Shown here one piece after another: positions 17,621 to 27,391 of a DNA stretch of 64,000 nt. This DNA comes from Granulicella sp. L60. GTDB taxonomy: Bacteria; Acidobacteriota; Terriglobia; Terriglobales; Acidobacteriaceae. The first letter of the stretch is position 1. Every line of letters starts with the position of its first letter. The notes below the pieces were generated by a model. The model saw only the letters and a program-made list of their open reading frames with translations. It was not told where the DNA came from and made no database searches. Made by a program: the position numbers and the translations under genes. Location of the stretch: NCBI RefSeq assembly GCF_009765825.1, contig NZ_LMUR01000018.1, positions 1,085,704-1,149,703 of the forward strand, in the 5' to 3' direction.

Positions 17621-20600
17621 TTATGACTCATCGACGGTCTTTCCCTCGTACTCCATATCGATCTCCTTGTCGTAGTCCACAGGTGGCTTCGTGCGCAGCA
17701 GGGAGTACATGACGGGCACGATAAATAAAGTGCCAAAGGTCGCGAGCAAAAGGCCACCGATCACTGCGCGGCCCAGAGGTGCATTCTGTTCGCCTCCTTC
17801 GCCGATCGCAAGCGCCATGGGAAGCATTCCGATGATCATGGCAAGTGCCGTCATAATCACGGGACGCAGACGCGTGTAACCGGCATTCAGAGCGGCGTCG
17901 TGCTGATTCTTTCCGAGAATGCGTTCATCGTTTGCAAAGACAACCATCAGGATGGAGTTCGCCGTGGCGACGCCGATGGTCATGATCGTTCCCATCAGAG
18001 ACGGCACGGAGAACGTGGTCTGCGTCGCAAAGAGCATCCAAAGAATTCCGCAGAAAGCGCCCGGAATGGCAAAGAGGATGATGAGTGGATCGAGCCACGA
18101 TTGAAAGTTGACAGCCATCAGAAGATAGACGAGTCCGAGCGCAAAGATAATGCCGAGGCCGAGCCGCAGGAACGACTCCTGCATGGTGGTCACCTCACCA
18201 CGCAGCGCAAGCGTTGTGCCAGTGGGAAGGTTTTTCTTTGCGGCGTCCATGATCTTTTGTATCTCGCTCGCCACACCACCCAGATCCCGCCGATCGACGT
18301 CCGCATAGACATCGTAGACAGGCTGAATGTTGTAGTGATCGATCACGATGGGGGTTGCATCGCGTTTGAACGTGGCGAGATTTCCCAGAAGCTGCGAGGC
18401 GTTCCCGTTAGGCGTTGTGATCGGCGTGCGAGCGAGCGCGGGCAGCGTGTCAACGCGATAGATTGGCGTCTGCACGACGACCTGATAGTTGACGCCATTC
18501 ATGACATTCAACCACTCATTGGGCGCGGTCTGAGCCGTTCCGCTGAGAGAGATGAGCATGCTCTGCGCAACGTCCTGTTGGGTAAGTCCGATCTGCCTCG
18601 CCTTATTGCGATCAACATTCACCTGCATCGTCGGATAACTAACCTGCTGGTGAATGTGAACGTCGACCGCGCCCGGAATGGCCGCAATCTTCTTCTCCAG
18701 ATCGATCGCGAGCTGGTAGTTCGTCGTGGCTCGTCCTGTGACCTGCAGGTCGATGGGAGCGGGCAGTCCAAAGTCTAGAATCTGGTTCGTGATGTTGGCG
18801 GGCGTAAAGAAGAACGAGCCATCGGGAAACTTACTTTGAAGAACGGAACGCAGCGTGCGCATGTACTCCTGCGTATCCCGCGGACCGGGATTGAGTGCGA
18901 TCAGGATCTCGCCATCGGTGTTGGAGATGGTGGCGTTGTTGCCGAAGGCAAGATTGATCCCTCCGGCAGGAAGGCCGATGTTGTCGATGATCGTGTTGAT
19001 ACGGTTAGCAGGAATCTGTTTGCGGATCTCCGCTTCTACGGCTGCGAAGTACTGCTCCGAATCCTCGGCACGCATACCCTCCGGCGGGTTCACGTGCAGG
19101 CGCATCTGGCCCGAGTCGACGTACGGAAAAAAGTCGCGCCCGATGAAGAACAGAAGCGGCAGGGAGCAGATGACAAAGAGGCCAAAGATTGCCAGCGTAA
19201 TTCCGCGATGAAACAGGCACCACTCCAGGATGTGCTTGTAGTGTTCCCGCATCTTTTCGAACTGGCGATCAAACTTGGAGTGAATTCGCCAGATGAAGTT
19301 ACGCTTCTCCTCGGCGCGTGCGTACTCAGGGTCCTGGTAGAGCTTGAGCTCTGCCGGAAGAAGAAAGTGCATCATGGTCGGAACCAGGGTGCGCGAGAGA
19401 AAATACGACGCCAGCATGGCGAACGCTACTGCCATGGCCAGCGGAGTGAAGAGAAACTTGGCGGCGCCAGTGAGCAGCACCACCGGAATGAAGACGATGC
19501 AGATGGAGAGGGTAGAGACGAAGGCAGGTGCGGCCACCTGTTGGGCGCTGTCCAGGATCGCGTGAACGAGCGACTTCTTTTCATGCATGTTCCGATGCGT
19601 GTTTTCGATCTCCACCGTCGCGTCATCGACAAGAATGCCGACGGCGAGCGCAAGACCGCCAAGCGTCATCACGTTAATGGTCTCGCCGAGTGCAGTCAGG
19701 ATAACCAGTGACGTCGCAATCGAAAGTGGAATCGAAGCGCAGACAATGAGCGTCGAGCGCCAGCTTCCGAGGAACAGCAGAATCATCAACCCGGTAAGCG
19801 CGGCAGCGATGGCAGCTTCGCGTGTCACCTCGGAGATGGATTCGCGAACGAAGATCGACTGATCGAACAGCGGAACGATCTTCAGCGATGTGGGCAGGCC
19901 GGCTTTCACAAGGGGAAGAGCGTTTTTGACGCCCTTGACGATGTCCAGGGTAGAAGTCTCGCCATTTTTCAGAATGGTGAGAAGCGCGGAACGTCTGCCG
20001 TCCTGGCGGACAATGTTCGTCTGCTCGGCGTAGCCGTTACGAACCTGCGCCACGTCCTTCATAAAGACGATGGAGCCATTAGCAGCCCGGATGGGCAGGT
20101 CGTTCAGCGCGGAGACCTCCAGTGGGCTGCTGTTGGTCTTGACCACAAACTCACGATCCCCAATGCGTGCCGTCCCAGCGGGGATGATCAGGTTCTGTTG
20201 ATTGAGCGCGACCGAGATGTCCGACGCGGAGAGATGCCGTGCATACATTGCATTCGGATCAGTGTCGACCATGATCTGGCGAACCTTTCCGCCGTAGGGC
20301 AGCGGTACAGAGGCCCCCTTGACCGTAGCCAGACGCGGACGAATAAAGCTGATCCCGAGGTCATAGAGGTCTTCTTCGCTCAGTCCTTCGCCGGAGAGTC
20401 CGAGCTGCAGGATGGGAACGCTGGAGGCGTCGTACTTCACGATAGCCGGAGGAAAGGTGCCGGGAGGCAGAACACGCAGAACCGTCTGCACGATAGAGGT
20501 CACCTGGGAGATGGCAAGCTCTACCTTGACCGACGGCTGAAAGAAGACCTTGATAACAGATACGCCCTGGTACGACTCCGACTCCGTATGTTCAATGTCG

Positions 20601-20827
20601 TTGACGGTCGTGGTAAGAGCGCGCTCGCAGACCGTCACGACGCGGCCTTCCATCTCGTTCGGCGGCAGACCGGTGTAGGTCCAGACGATCGTCACAACCG
20701 GAATATTGATATACGGGAAGATGTCCTTCGGCGTTTCAATCGCAGAGCCAATCCCAAGGATAAAGATAAGAAGCGAAAGGACGACAAATGTGTATGGACG
20801 CCGGAGCGCCAGCTTCACTATCCACAT
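17621..20827 (-). CDS. RND efflux transporter permease (AcrB/MdtB-like)
   Basis: A 1068-residue proton-driven pump, first gene of the operon permease-adaptor-TolC. The first helix is residues 11-31 (PYTFVVLSLLIFILGIGSAI). Two large periplasmic loops and twelve helices follow in the normal HAE arrangement. Helix 4 keeps the paired acidic residues of the proton relay (GGLALAVGILVDDATVEIEN). Near the C-terminus are LDPLIILFAIPGAFCGILWM and VGVATANSILMV. The first acid of the typical VLVNNAIV-type region in helix 10 is not clear. Substrate unknown; drugs, solvents or plant phenolics are common. No TetR or MarR regulator gene sits beside it. Confidence 0.93.
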   Translation of the reverse strand: MWIVKLALRRPYTFVVLSLLIFILGIGSAIETPKDIFPYINIPVVTIVWTYTGLPPNEMEGRVVTVCERALTTTVNDIEHTESESYQGVSVIKVFFQPSVKVELAISQVTSIVQTVLRVLPPGTFPPAIVKYDASSVPILQLGLSGEGLSEEDLYDLGISFIRPRLATVKGASVPLPYGGKVRQIMVDTDPNAMYARHLSASDISVALNQQNLIIPAGTARIGDREFVVKTNSSPLEVSALNDLPIRAANGSIVFMKDVAQVRNGYAEQTNIVRQDGRRSALLTILKNGETSTLDIVKGVKNALPLVKAGLPTSLKIVPLFDQSIFVRESISEVTREAAIAAALTGLMILLFLGSWRSTLIVCASIPLSIATSLVILTALGETINVMTLGGLALAVGILVDDATVEIENTHRNMHEKKSLVHAILDSAQQVAAPAFVSTLSICIVFIPVVLLTGAAKFLFTPLAMAVAFAMLASYFLSRTLVPTMMHFLLPAELKLYQDPEYARAEEKRNFIWRIHSKFDRQFEKMREHYKHILEWCLFHRGITLAIFGLFVICSLPLLFFIGRDFFPYVDSGQMRLHVNPPEGMRAEDSEQYFAAVEAEIRKQIPANRINTIIDNIGLPAGGINLAFGNNATISNTDGEILIALNPGPRDTQEYMRTLRSVLQSKFPDGSFFFTPANITNQILDFGLPAPIDLQVTGRATTNYQLAIDLEKKIAAIPGAVDVHIHQQVSYPTMQVNVDRNKARQIGLTQQDVAQSMLISLSGTAQTAPNEWLNVMNGVNYQVVVQTPIYRVDTLPALARTPITTPNGNASQLLGNLATFKRDATPIVIDHYNIQPVYDVYADVDRRDLGGVASEIQKIMDAAKKNLPTGTTLALRGEVTTMQESFLRLGLGIIFALGLVYLLMAVNFQSWLDPLIILFAIPGAFCGILWMLFATQTTFSVPSLMGTIMTIGVATANSILMVVFANDERILGKNQHDAALNAGYTRLRPVIMTALAMIIGMLPMALAIGEGGEQNAPLGRAVIGGLLLATFGTLFIVPVMYSLLRTKPPVDYDKEIDMEYEGKTVDES

Positions 20828-21129
20828 GTAGACATGACTCCAGAGAGAGGAAGCGTTAGAAACTACTTCCTACACCATCTTTGACGCTCTGATGAGAATA
20901 ATAGCCGTATCGATGCAACTTCGAGCTAGGACGAGACTTAGAGAAGCGCAAAAAGTAAAAACAGTCCGTTCGTTTTGTGAACCACACTAAAAACAGATCA
21001 GTAACAAATTGCTTTCATTTCCGCATCTTACAAGCCTGCCCTGTGGCGATCCTCAGAGCGCACTTACGCGAATCATCAGCGAGGCTAAGTAAGCAAACAC
21101 TCGGGCGACATCAATCGGTTTATTAAAAT
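20828..21129. other. Intergenic region upstream of the RND operon
   Basis: A 302-base, relatively AT-rich gap that should contain the RND operon promoter (minus strand) and the 3' end of the chitinase transcript. A TGGAG lies about ten bases before the permease ATG. No clear operator palindrome was seen. Confidence 0.4.
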
Positions 21130-22296
21130 TTACTGCGAAGCGCTCGTTGTCCGCACGACTTTGGACCCGTGACGAAGCGAAGTATCGATGACGCCGAGCA
21201 GGGTTGCGGTAGGGTCGGCAGCATAATCCCAGAACATGACGCCTGCCAGCTTGTGATCGAGGATGTAGCGGCACTTCAGGGCCAGCGACTCCGGATCCTC
21301 GTAGGATACAAAGACATGCGTGGTTGGGTTGTAGAGCCAGGGCACGGAGGCTACCGGGTCCCAGTATCGGTCGTAGCCATTGCCCAACATGCTGCTGGAG
21401 ATATTGCCATATCGCGCAAAAGCATGCGGGACGGGTCCGCCGGATTGAAAGAGACCGTGGTTCGTATCCGCCACCTCACCCCACACATGGCCATAGAAAG
21501 GAACTCCGAGGACCAGCTTCGAAGCGGGCACACCGGCCTGTAGAAACTCGCGCACGGAGCGGTCGGCAGAGATCTTCTTCGGGTCGTCCGGGTTGGTGTA
21601 GAGCGGCGCATGATGGCCCGCGACCTTGTCATCGGTGGGCTCGTAGTAGTCGTAGGCCATCAGATTGACGTTATCGACATACTTTTGCACCTCGCGCATA
21701 TCGGTGTGCGCAAGATACTCAGCAGAAGCCCCCGAGGCGATAGTCAGCAGCAGAGGCCGGTGCGTCCGCCCACTCTCACGGTCGAAGCTCTGGCGTAGCT
21801 CCTTCAGCAGCAGGACAAAGTTCTGGCCGTCTTCAGGCCGAAACCGGTTGCCGTTCCCAAGCATGCCGGGGTACTCCCAGTCGATATCGAGACCGTCTAG
21901 ATGATTTCGCGTCAGATACTCAACGACGCTCTGCACAAAGATGCCGCGGCTCTCTGCGCTCACCACCATATCGGAGAAGTTCCCTGACCACGCCCAGCCG
22001 CCGACCGAGACAAGGACAGTCAGCGCCGGGTTCTGCCGCTTCAGCGCAAGCAGCGCAGCGAAGTTCTGCTCGTCCGAAGAGAAGCCGTTGACGATGCGCC
22101 CCGCCTGAAGATTCGCGAACGCGTAGTTGATGCGCGTGAGCCTGCTCGCGTCGATCGAGCCGGGCGGAATGACCTCGTTCTGTGGGAACACATAGGCGAG
22201 GACCACAGGCTTCACCGCCGCCTCCGACGCAAGGAGAGTGTGGCCGGAGGCAAGAATCACGAGAGAGATCAGTGCTGCTTTTATGCGAGAGTGCAG
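21130..22296 (-). CDS. Secreted glycoside hydrolase family 18 (chitinase-like), probable CTG start
   Basis: A 388-residue protein if read from CTG at 22296. The GH18 catalytic signature DGLDIDWEYPG (D134-E141) is intact with Glu141 as the acid, along with SVGGW (strand 3), NLMAYDYYEP (strand 6 Met/Tyr) and GVMFWDYAAD (strand 8 Trp). Substrates are chitin, chito-oligosaccharides or related GlcNAc polymers. The nearest standard start, GTG at 22260, would cut away most of the signal peptide. From the CTG the N-terminus is (M)HSRIKAALISLVILASGHTL, a complete signal peptide, with AGGAG six bases upstream overlapping the stop of the MFS gene. The coupling with an MFS importer suggests uptake of breakdown products, which is inference. 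Confidence 0.85.
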   Translation of the reverse strand: MHSRIKAALISLVILASGHTLLASEAAVKPVVLAYVFPQNEVIPPGSIDASRLTRINYAFANLQAGRIVNGFSSDEQNFAALLALKRQNPALTVLVSVGGWAWSGNFSDMVVSAESRGIFVQSVVEYLTRNHLDGLDIDWEYPGMLGNGNRFRPEDGQNFVLLLKELRQSFDRESGRTHRPLLLTIASGASAEYLAHTDMREVQKYVDNVNLMAYDYYEPTDDKVAGHHAPLYTNPDDPKKISADRSVREFLQAGVPASKLVLGVPFYGHVWGEVADTNHGLFQSGGPVPHAFARYGNISSSMLGNGYDRYWDPVASVPWLYNPTTHVFVSYEDPESLALKCRYILDHKLAGVMFWDYAADPTATLLGVIDTSLRHGSKVVRTTSASQ

Positions 22297-22305
22297 GGTT
22301 AGCTC

Positions 22306-23562
22306 CTACGAGTGAGTTCGTTCTGCTCCAAAGGTTTGCCCGCGTCGTTCCCGTCCAACAGCGGCCATGATGCATGCCAGAATAAATACGCTGGCCGCCG
22401 TCAGGGCCATCGCGGTTGCGTAACTGGTCTTCGCCGCGTAAGCCGCTTCGATATAGACCACGGTGCTGGCAATCACTCCGGCACTCTGGTAAGCAAAGCC
22501 GGGCAGCAGGCCTCGGACCGAGTCGGGAGAGAGCTCGGCCAGATGAGCCGGGATGACGCCCCACGCACCCTGCACCATGAACTGCATCAGGAACGCGCCC
22601 GTCACCAGCAGCGCCTGCGTCGGAGCATAGGCCCACAGCGGAATCAGCAGTATCCCGAGAACGAACGCGATGATGATCGTGCGACGGCGGCCCAGCCTAT
22701 CGGAGAAGTGGCCGAAGAAGATGCCGCCGAGGATCGCTCCCACGCCGGAGATGGCCGTGATGGCGGCTCGGCGCGACGGACTGAAGTGCCACTCGCGCTG
22801 CAGAAAGGTCGGATACATATCCTGCGTCCCATGCGAGGCAAAGAGCATCATCGTCATGAACGCTAGCAGATACAGAAAGAGCTTCCAATGCGAGAAGATC
22901 TCACGTCCCTGCTCTCCCCAGTTCCTCGTGCGCGCCTTCTGCCAAACGGTCGACTCCTTCACGCGAAACCGAATGAAGAGCACAAGCAGAATTGCCGGCA
23001 CACTGCCGAGAAAGAACAGCGGACGCCAACCGACACGGCCGTAGAGAAAGAAATACGAGACTGCGGCCAGCACATTCCCAGCGGCGTAGCCCTCCTGCAA
23101 CAGGCCCGAGAGCATACCGCGCTTGCCCACCGGCGCACCCTCCATCGCCAGCGAGGTTCCAACTCCCCAGTTGCCGCCCATCACCACGCCGAACAGAGCA
23201 CGCACGATAATCAGCGCGGTATAGCTGTGTGCGAGGCCGGTAAGAATCTCCGCGACGGCGAAGAAACCGATGTTGATCATCAGCGGAAGCCGTCGCCCGT
23301 AGCGATCTGCCATCAGGCCGAAGACGAAGCCTCCAACAGGGCGAAAGACCAGCGTCATCGTGATGACCAGCGCGATCTCCGCGTCTGACTTGTGGAACTC
23401 CCTCGCCATGGCGGTCAGGCAGAAGGTCACCAGAAAGAAGTCGAACGCGTCCAGCAGCCAACCGGAAAAACCTGCCGTCACCGCCGCCGCGTGATCGCTG
23501 ATCAATCCCTTCTTCTGGGTCACACTGGCCTCGCGGCCTGCAGACGGCTCATCGTTGGACAT
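22306..23562 (-). CDS. MFS transporter (SHS / sialate-lactate type)
   Basis: About 418 residues, twelve helices. N-terminal pattern WLLDAFDFFLVTFCLTAMAREF resembles the SHS family that carries monocarboxylates, lactate or sialic acid. The loop 2-3 motif GLMADRYGRRLPL and its repeat between helices 8-9, GHFSDRLGRRRTI, are intact. R and E at RALFGVVMGGNWGVGTSLAMEGAP match the family. The ATG at 23562 follows AAGGGG; a GTG at 23568 is less likely. The stop codon overlaps the ribosome site of the GH18 gene, so the two are one operon. Substrate cannot be read from sequence. Confidence 0.9.
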   Translation of the reverse strand: MSNDEPSAGREASVTQKKGLISDHAAAVTAGFSGWLLDAFDFFLVTFCLTAMAREFHKSDAEIALVITMTLVFRPVGGFVFGLMADRYGRRLPLMINIGFFAVAEILTGLAHSYTALIIVRALFGVVMGGNWGVGTSLAMEGAPVGKRGMLSGLLQEGYAAGNVLAAVSYFFLYGRVGWRPLFFLGSVPAILLVLFIRFRVKESTVWQKARTRNWGEQGREIFSHWKLFLYLLAFMTMMLFASHGTQDMYPTFLQREWHFSPSRRAAITAISGVGAILGGIFFGHFSDRLGRRRTIIIAFVLGILLIPLWAYAPTQALLVTGAFLMQFMVQGAWGVIPAHLAELSPDSVRGLLPGFAYQSAGVIASTVVYIEAAYAAKTSYATAMALTAASVFILACIMAAVGRERRGQTFGAERTHS

Positions 23563-23987
23563 CCTCACCCCTTGAGAGACTGGAACGGAAACTCGCTAAA
23601 GCATACGCAACAAGATCGACTTATCCTAGACACACGCTCAGACTCATCCCAGCGTTCCTAATTGCAATCCACGAATGCTTCAGACTCTGTAAGACTGCGG
23701 TCTCTGCCAGCCCTAAAAACATCCTGCAAAAAACATGCAACGGCTTTGTCATCCTCGGAGTCAAAGAGGCAGACAAAACTCTTTATACGAAAATGATGCA
23801 CACTTACCTTTGCCTTTGGTCCGCAAGTCACGCTATGAGAGATCTTTGCAGGAAAGATTTGCGCAATCTTTTCATACGGAAGTGCCATCCTGCGGTAGCA
23901 TCTGTTTAGGCACATTTTTTGCATCATGCAATCCATCGCAAGCGGATTCGAGGTTAGACTGCCTTGTCTTTTTCCTCACAACCTGCC
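23563..23987. other. Regulatory region upstream of the respiratory gene cluster
   Basis: A 425-base gap between divergent transcription units, AT-richer than average. It contains the short palindrome listed at 23919-23931. A 92-codon minus ORF (23658-23936) has no family features and is not called. Confidence 0.4.
23919..23931. promoter_or_regulatory. Palindrome TTGCATCATGCAA upstream of coxB
   Basis: A perfect 6-bp inverted repeat with one central base, 57 bases before the coxB ATG and directly after a T-run. It could be an operator for the respiratory operon; the binding protein is unknown. Confidence 0.3.
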
Positions 23988-25055
23988 ATGACACCTGCTC
24001 TCCTACAGCGCCGGTCCAGATTCGCCACCCCCGCCCGAGCCTTGTTTTGCGGCATGTCCCTCTTTGTCGGAACCGCGTTTGCCAAGTCGCCGGCCCTGTC
24101 GCCGACCAACATGTTCGATGCTGCCGCAACCCCGGCCCATTCCATCGTTGGCCTCTCGACGCTCGTACTCTCCGTCACGCTGGGCATCTTCCTTGTAGTC
24201 GGTGGCCTTCTGCTCTATGCGCTTATCCGCTACCGGCATCGTCCGGAAGACTCCACGCGCGAGCCTGCCCAGATCTACGGCAGCAATCAGATCGAGCTAT
24301 CCTGGACGGTCATTCCCATCCTCATCGTGGTCATGCTCTTTCTCTCGACCACGCGCATCATCCTCGGCACCGAGGCCATTCCGAAGCCTGCCAGCGCACT
24401 CGACGTAACGGTAATCGGCCATCAGTTCTGGTGGGAGTATCGCTACCCGAAGCTTGGTATCGTCACCGCGAATGAGCTTCACATCCCCATCAGCGATCCC
24501 TCCAAGCCGACCCCCACCTACCTCGAGATGTCCTCCGCCGATGTAGCGCACAGCTTCTGGGTTCCACGGCTCGCGGGCAAGATGGACGTCATTCCAAACC
24601 GCCTCAACACCATGTGGGTCGATCCACCGCAGCCCGGCCTCTACCTCGGCCAGTGCGCCCAGTACTGCGGAACCCAGCACGCCAAGATGCTCCTGCGCGT
24701 CTACGCCGACACTCCCGAACAGTTTGCCGCATGGGCCGCCCAACAGAAGCAGTCGGCCCAGCAGAACCTCACCAACCCCGTAGCAGCAGAGGGCCGAGAG
24801 GTCTTCCTCCACAGCGCCTGCATCAACTGCCACACCGTCGCCGGAACCATCGCCAACGGCCGCTTCGGCCCCGACCTTACCCATCTTGCCAGCCGCGATA
24901 CCATCGGCGCAGGACCGATCAAAAACACGCCAGAGAACCTCCGCAGCTGGATCGACGATCCCAACATCATGAAACCCGGCGCGCTCATGCCGTCCATGCA
25001 CCTCAATCAGCACGACCTGGACGTCATCACCGCATACCTCACAACGCTTCAGTAA
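23988..25055 (+). CDS. coxB: Cytochrome c oxidase subunit II with C-terminal cytochrome c domain (caa3 type)
   Basis: A 355-residue subunit that takes electrons to the CuA centre. After a signal/anchor region come two membrane helices (about 53-80 and 105-125). The CuA cupredoxin domain has ligands H188, C223, C227, H231 and M234 in GQCAQYCGTQHAKM. The C-terminal ~95 residues form a fused class I cytochrome c with C278-I-N-C281-H282 and a candidate axial Met in GALMPSMHL. The fusion defines a caa3 oxidase. The frame is open back to a TTG at 23964; the ATG at 23988 gives a better N-terminus. First gene of a plus-strand cluster through about 31.3 kb. Confidence 0.95.
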   Translation: MTPALLQRRSRFATPARALFCGMSLFVGTAFAKSPALSPTNMFDAAATPAHSIVGLSTLVLSVTLGIFLVVGGLLLYALIRYRHRPEDSTREPAQIYGSNQIELSWTVIPILIVVMLFLSTTRIILGTEAIPKPASALDVTVIGHQFWWEYRYPKLGIVTANELHIPISDPSKPTPTYLEMSSADVAHSFWVPRLAGKMDVIPNRLNTMWVDPPQPGLYLGQCAQYCGTQHAKMLLRVYADTPEQFAAWAAQQKQSAQQNLTNPVAAEGREVFLHSACINCHTVAGTIANGRFGPDLTHLASRDTIGAGPIKNTPENLRSWIDDPNIMKPGALMPSMHLNQHDLDVITAYLTTLQ

Positions 25056-25079
25056 TCCTCTACCCGAAGGCAGTGCCGC

Positions 25080-26768
25080 ATGGCGAACGCAAATCCCGTA
25101 TGGGAAGCAATCGACGAGACCCCGACGACCCGGCCACGACGCTTGGTTCTCGAGGTGGTGCACGACTGGGTCACCACGGTCGATCACAAGAAGATCGGTC
25201 TGATGTACATCGCCTACGCCCTCATCTTCCTCGTCATCGCGGGCATAGAGGCCATGCTGATCCGCATTCAGCTCGCGGTTCCGAATAACCACTTCGTCTC
25301 GCCCCAGGTCTTCAACCGGCTCTTCACCATGCACGGCACCACCATGGTGTTCTTTGTCGGCATGCCCATCCTCTTCGGCTTCGGCAACTACCTCGTCCCG
25401 CTGATGATCGGCGCGCGCGACATGGCGTTTCCGCGCTTGAACGCCTTCAGCTTCTGGATATCCGCCTTCGGTGGCATTCTTCTCTACTTCAGCTACATCG
25501 GCGGAAGCGGCCTGTACGGCGCCGGCTCTGCCCCGGACATCGGCTGGTTCGCCTACGCTCCTCTTACGGCCAAGGTCTTCTCGCCGGGCCACAGCACCGA
25601 CTACTGGACCCTCGCCGTCTTCCTCAGCGGCATCGGCTCCGTCGGCACCGCGCTCAACATCGTCACCACCACACTCTGCCTGCGCTGCAAGGGTATGAAG
25701 CTCTCGCGCATGCCACTCCTCGTCTGGCTCTATCTCGTCCAGGGTGGCCTGGTCTTTGTTGCAGTCGGTCCGCTCACAGCAGCGCAGATCATGCTTCTCC
25801 TGGACCGCTACCTCGGGTCTCACTTCTTTGACACTCAGGCAGGCGGCTCAGCCGTGCTCTGGATGCACTTCTTCTGGATCTTCGGCCACCCCGAGGTCTA
25901 CGTCCTTGTGCTCCCGGCCTTCGCCTTCGTCAACGAGATCGTTCCCGTCTTCTCCCGCAAGGCCATCTTCGGATATCCCGCCATGGTCGCGGCCTCGGTC
26001 GGCATCGGCTTCATCAGTCTCAGCGTCTGGGCCCACCACATGTTCACCGTCGGCCTCGGCGCAGCGGGCAATACCTTCTTCGTCTTCGCTACCATGGTCA
26101 TCTCGGTGCCCACCGGCATCAAGATCTTCAACTGGCTCGCGACCATCTGGGGCGGCAAGATCATCTTCGCTGTTCCGATGATGTTCTGCGTCGCCTTCCT
26201 CTTCCAGTTCCTCATCGCTGGACTCACCGGCATCATGCTCTCCGCGGCCCCATTCGACTGGCAGCTCAGCGCCTCTTACTTTGTCATCGCGCACTTCCAC
26301 TACGTCCTCGTAGGCGCCATCCTCACCGCACTCTTCGGAGCCTTCTACTACTGGTATCCCAAGGTTACCGGCCGCATGATGAACGAGACCCTGGGCAAGT
26401 GGCACTTCTGGCTCTTCATCATCGGCTTCCATCTCACCTTCGACTTCATGCACATCCCCGGCCTGCTCGGCATGCCCCGCCGCATCTACACCTACGAGGC
26501 CGGCCGTGGCTGGGACAACCTGAACCTCATCGTGAGTATCGGCGGCTTCGTCCAGGCCATCGGCATCCTCATCTTTGTCTACAATCTCATCCGCTCTCGC
26601 ACCCAGGGCGACATCGCCGGCCACGACCCCTGGGATGCGTGGACGCTCGAGTGGGCCGTTCCCTCTCCGCCGCCCTCGTACAACTTCGCGGTCGAACCGA
26701 CCGTCAACAGCCGCCGTCCCCTCTGGGACCTCAAACATCCGGAAGATCCGGACTCGGATTACGAATGA
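25080..26768 (+). CDS. ctaD: Cytochrome c oxidase subunit I
   Basis: The 562-residue catalytic subunit with heme a, heme a3 and CuB. It has twelve helices with the heme a ligand region FTMHGTTMVFFVGMP, the CuB/Glu motif FGHPEVYVLVLPAF (an A1-type proton channel Glu is present), WAHHMFTVGL with the His-His CuB ligands, and ASYFVIAHFHYVLVGA with the heme a and a3 histidines. It starts 24 bases after coxB. The stop overlaps the subunit III start (ATGA), so translation is coupled. Confidence 0.97.
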   Translation: MANANPVWEAIDETPTTRPRRLVLEVVHDWVTTVDHKKIGLMYIAYALIFLVIAGIEAMLIRIQLAVPNNHFVSPQVFNRLFTMHGTTMVFFVGMPILFGFGNYLVPLMIGARDMAFPRLNAFSFWISAFGGILLYFSYIGGSGLYGAGSAPDIGWFAYAPLTAKVFSPGHSTDYWTLAVFLSGIGSVGTALNIVTTTLCLRCKGMKLSRMPLLVWLYLVQGGLVFVAVGPLTAAQIMLLLDRYLGSHFFDTQAGGSAVLWMHFFWIFGHPEVYVLVLPAFAFVNEIVPVFSRKAIFGYPAMVAASVGIGFISLSVWAHHMFTVGLGAAGNTFFVFATMVISVPTGIKIFNWLATIWGGKIIFAVPMMFCVAFLFQFLIAGLTGIMLSAAPFDWQLSASYFVIAHFHYVLVGAILTALFGAFYYWYPKVTGRMMNETLGKWHFWLFIIGFHLTFDFMHIPGLLGMPRRIYTYEAGRGWDNLNLIVSIGGFVQAIGILIFVYNLIRSRTQGDIAGHDPWDAWTLEWAVPSPPPSYNFAVEPTVNSRRPLWDLKHPEDPDSDYE

Positions 26769-27370
26769 GCCAGACCACCAGCACGATTCCGATCACCGCG
26801 TCCGGAGAGCCAGTCTGGGAGCTGCCCAGCCGCGGCGTCGTCGGCATGGCCTGCCTCATCATCGCCGAGGCAGCGATCTTCATCATCTTCGTCGTCGCCT
26901 ACATCTTCTACATGGGCAAGAGCCTCAGCGGCCCAACCCCGCAGCAGGTGCTCGAGCTTCCCATCTTCGGCACCATTTGCCTGCTCTCCAGCAGCTTCAC
27001 TGTTCACTACGCCGTCAGCGCGCTCCGCAAAGATAATCTTCGCGGCTGCATCCTCGGCCTCGGTTCCACAGTTCTCCTCGGCGCCATCTTCCTCGCCACC
27101 ACCGCGCAGGAGTGGTACCACCTCATCCACGACCACGGTCTCACCATCACCACTAACCTCTTCGGCACCACGTACTACTCGCTCGTCGGTTTGCACGCCA
27201 CGCACGTCGTCGTCGGTCTCATCATGCTCACCCTCGCCTTCGGTCTCGCCCTGCGCGGCAACGTCCACGAAGCTCATTCGGAGAAGCTCGAAGTCCTCTC
27301 CCTCTACTGGCACTTCGTCGACGCCGTCTGGGTCGTCGTCTTTCTAGTCGTCTACGTCATCGGCAGATAA
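26765..27370 (+). CDS. ctaE: Cytochrome c oxidase subunit III
   Basis: A 201-residue membrane protein with five helices, the short form of subunit III. It has WELPSRGVVGMACLIIAEAAIF with the helix-III-equivalent Glu, TAQEWYHL, and the conserved GLHATHVVVGLIMLT plus LYWHFVDAVWVVVF near the end. These are diagnostic for the family. It begins within the ctaD stop codon, and the next gene follows 21 bases after its stop. Confidence 0.95.
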   Translation: MSQTTSTIPITASGEPVWELPSRGVVGMACLIIAEAAIFIIFVVAYIFYMGKSLSGPTPQQVLELPIFGTICLLSSSFTVHYAVSALRKDNLRGCILGLGSTVLLGAIFLATTAQEWYHLIHDHGLTITTNLFGTTYYSLVGLHATHVVVGLIMLTLAFGLALRGNVHEAHSEKLEVLSLYWHFVDAVWVVVFLVVYVIGR

Positions 27371-27391
27371 ATCAGGAAAGGAGGAGCACAG

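Noticed and set aside
23658-23936. 92-codon minus-strand ORF upstream of coxB
   Set aside because: No ribosome site, no family features, odd composition, and it covers the expected promoter region.
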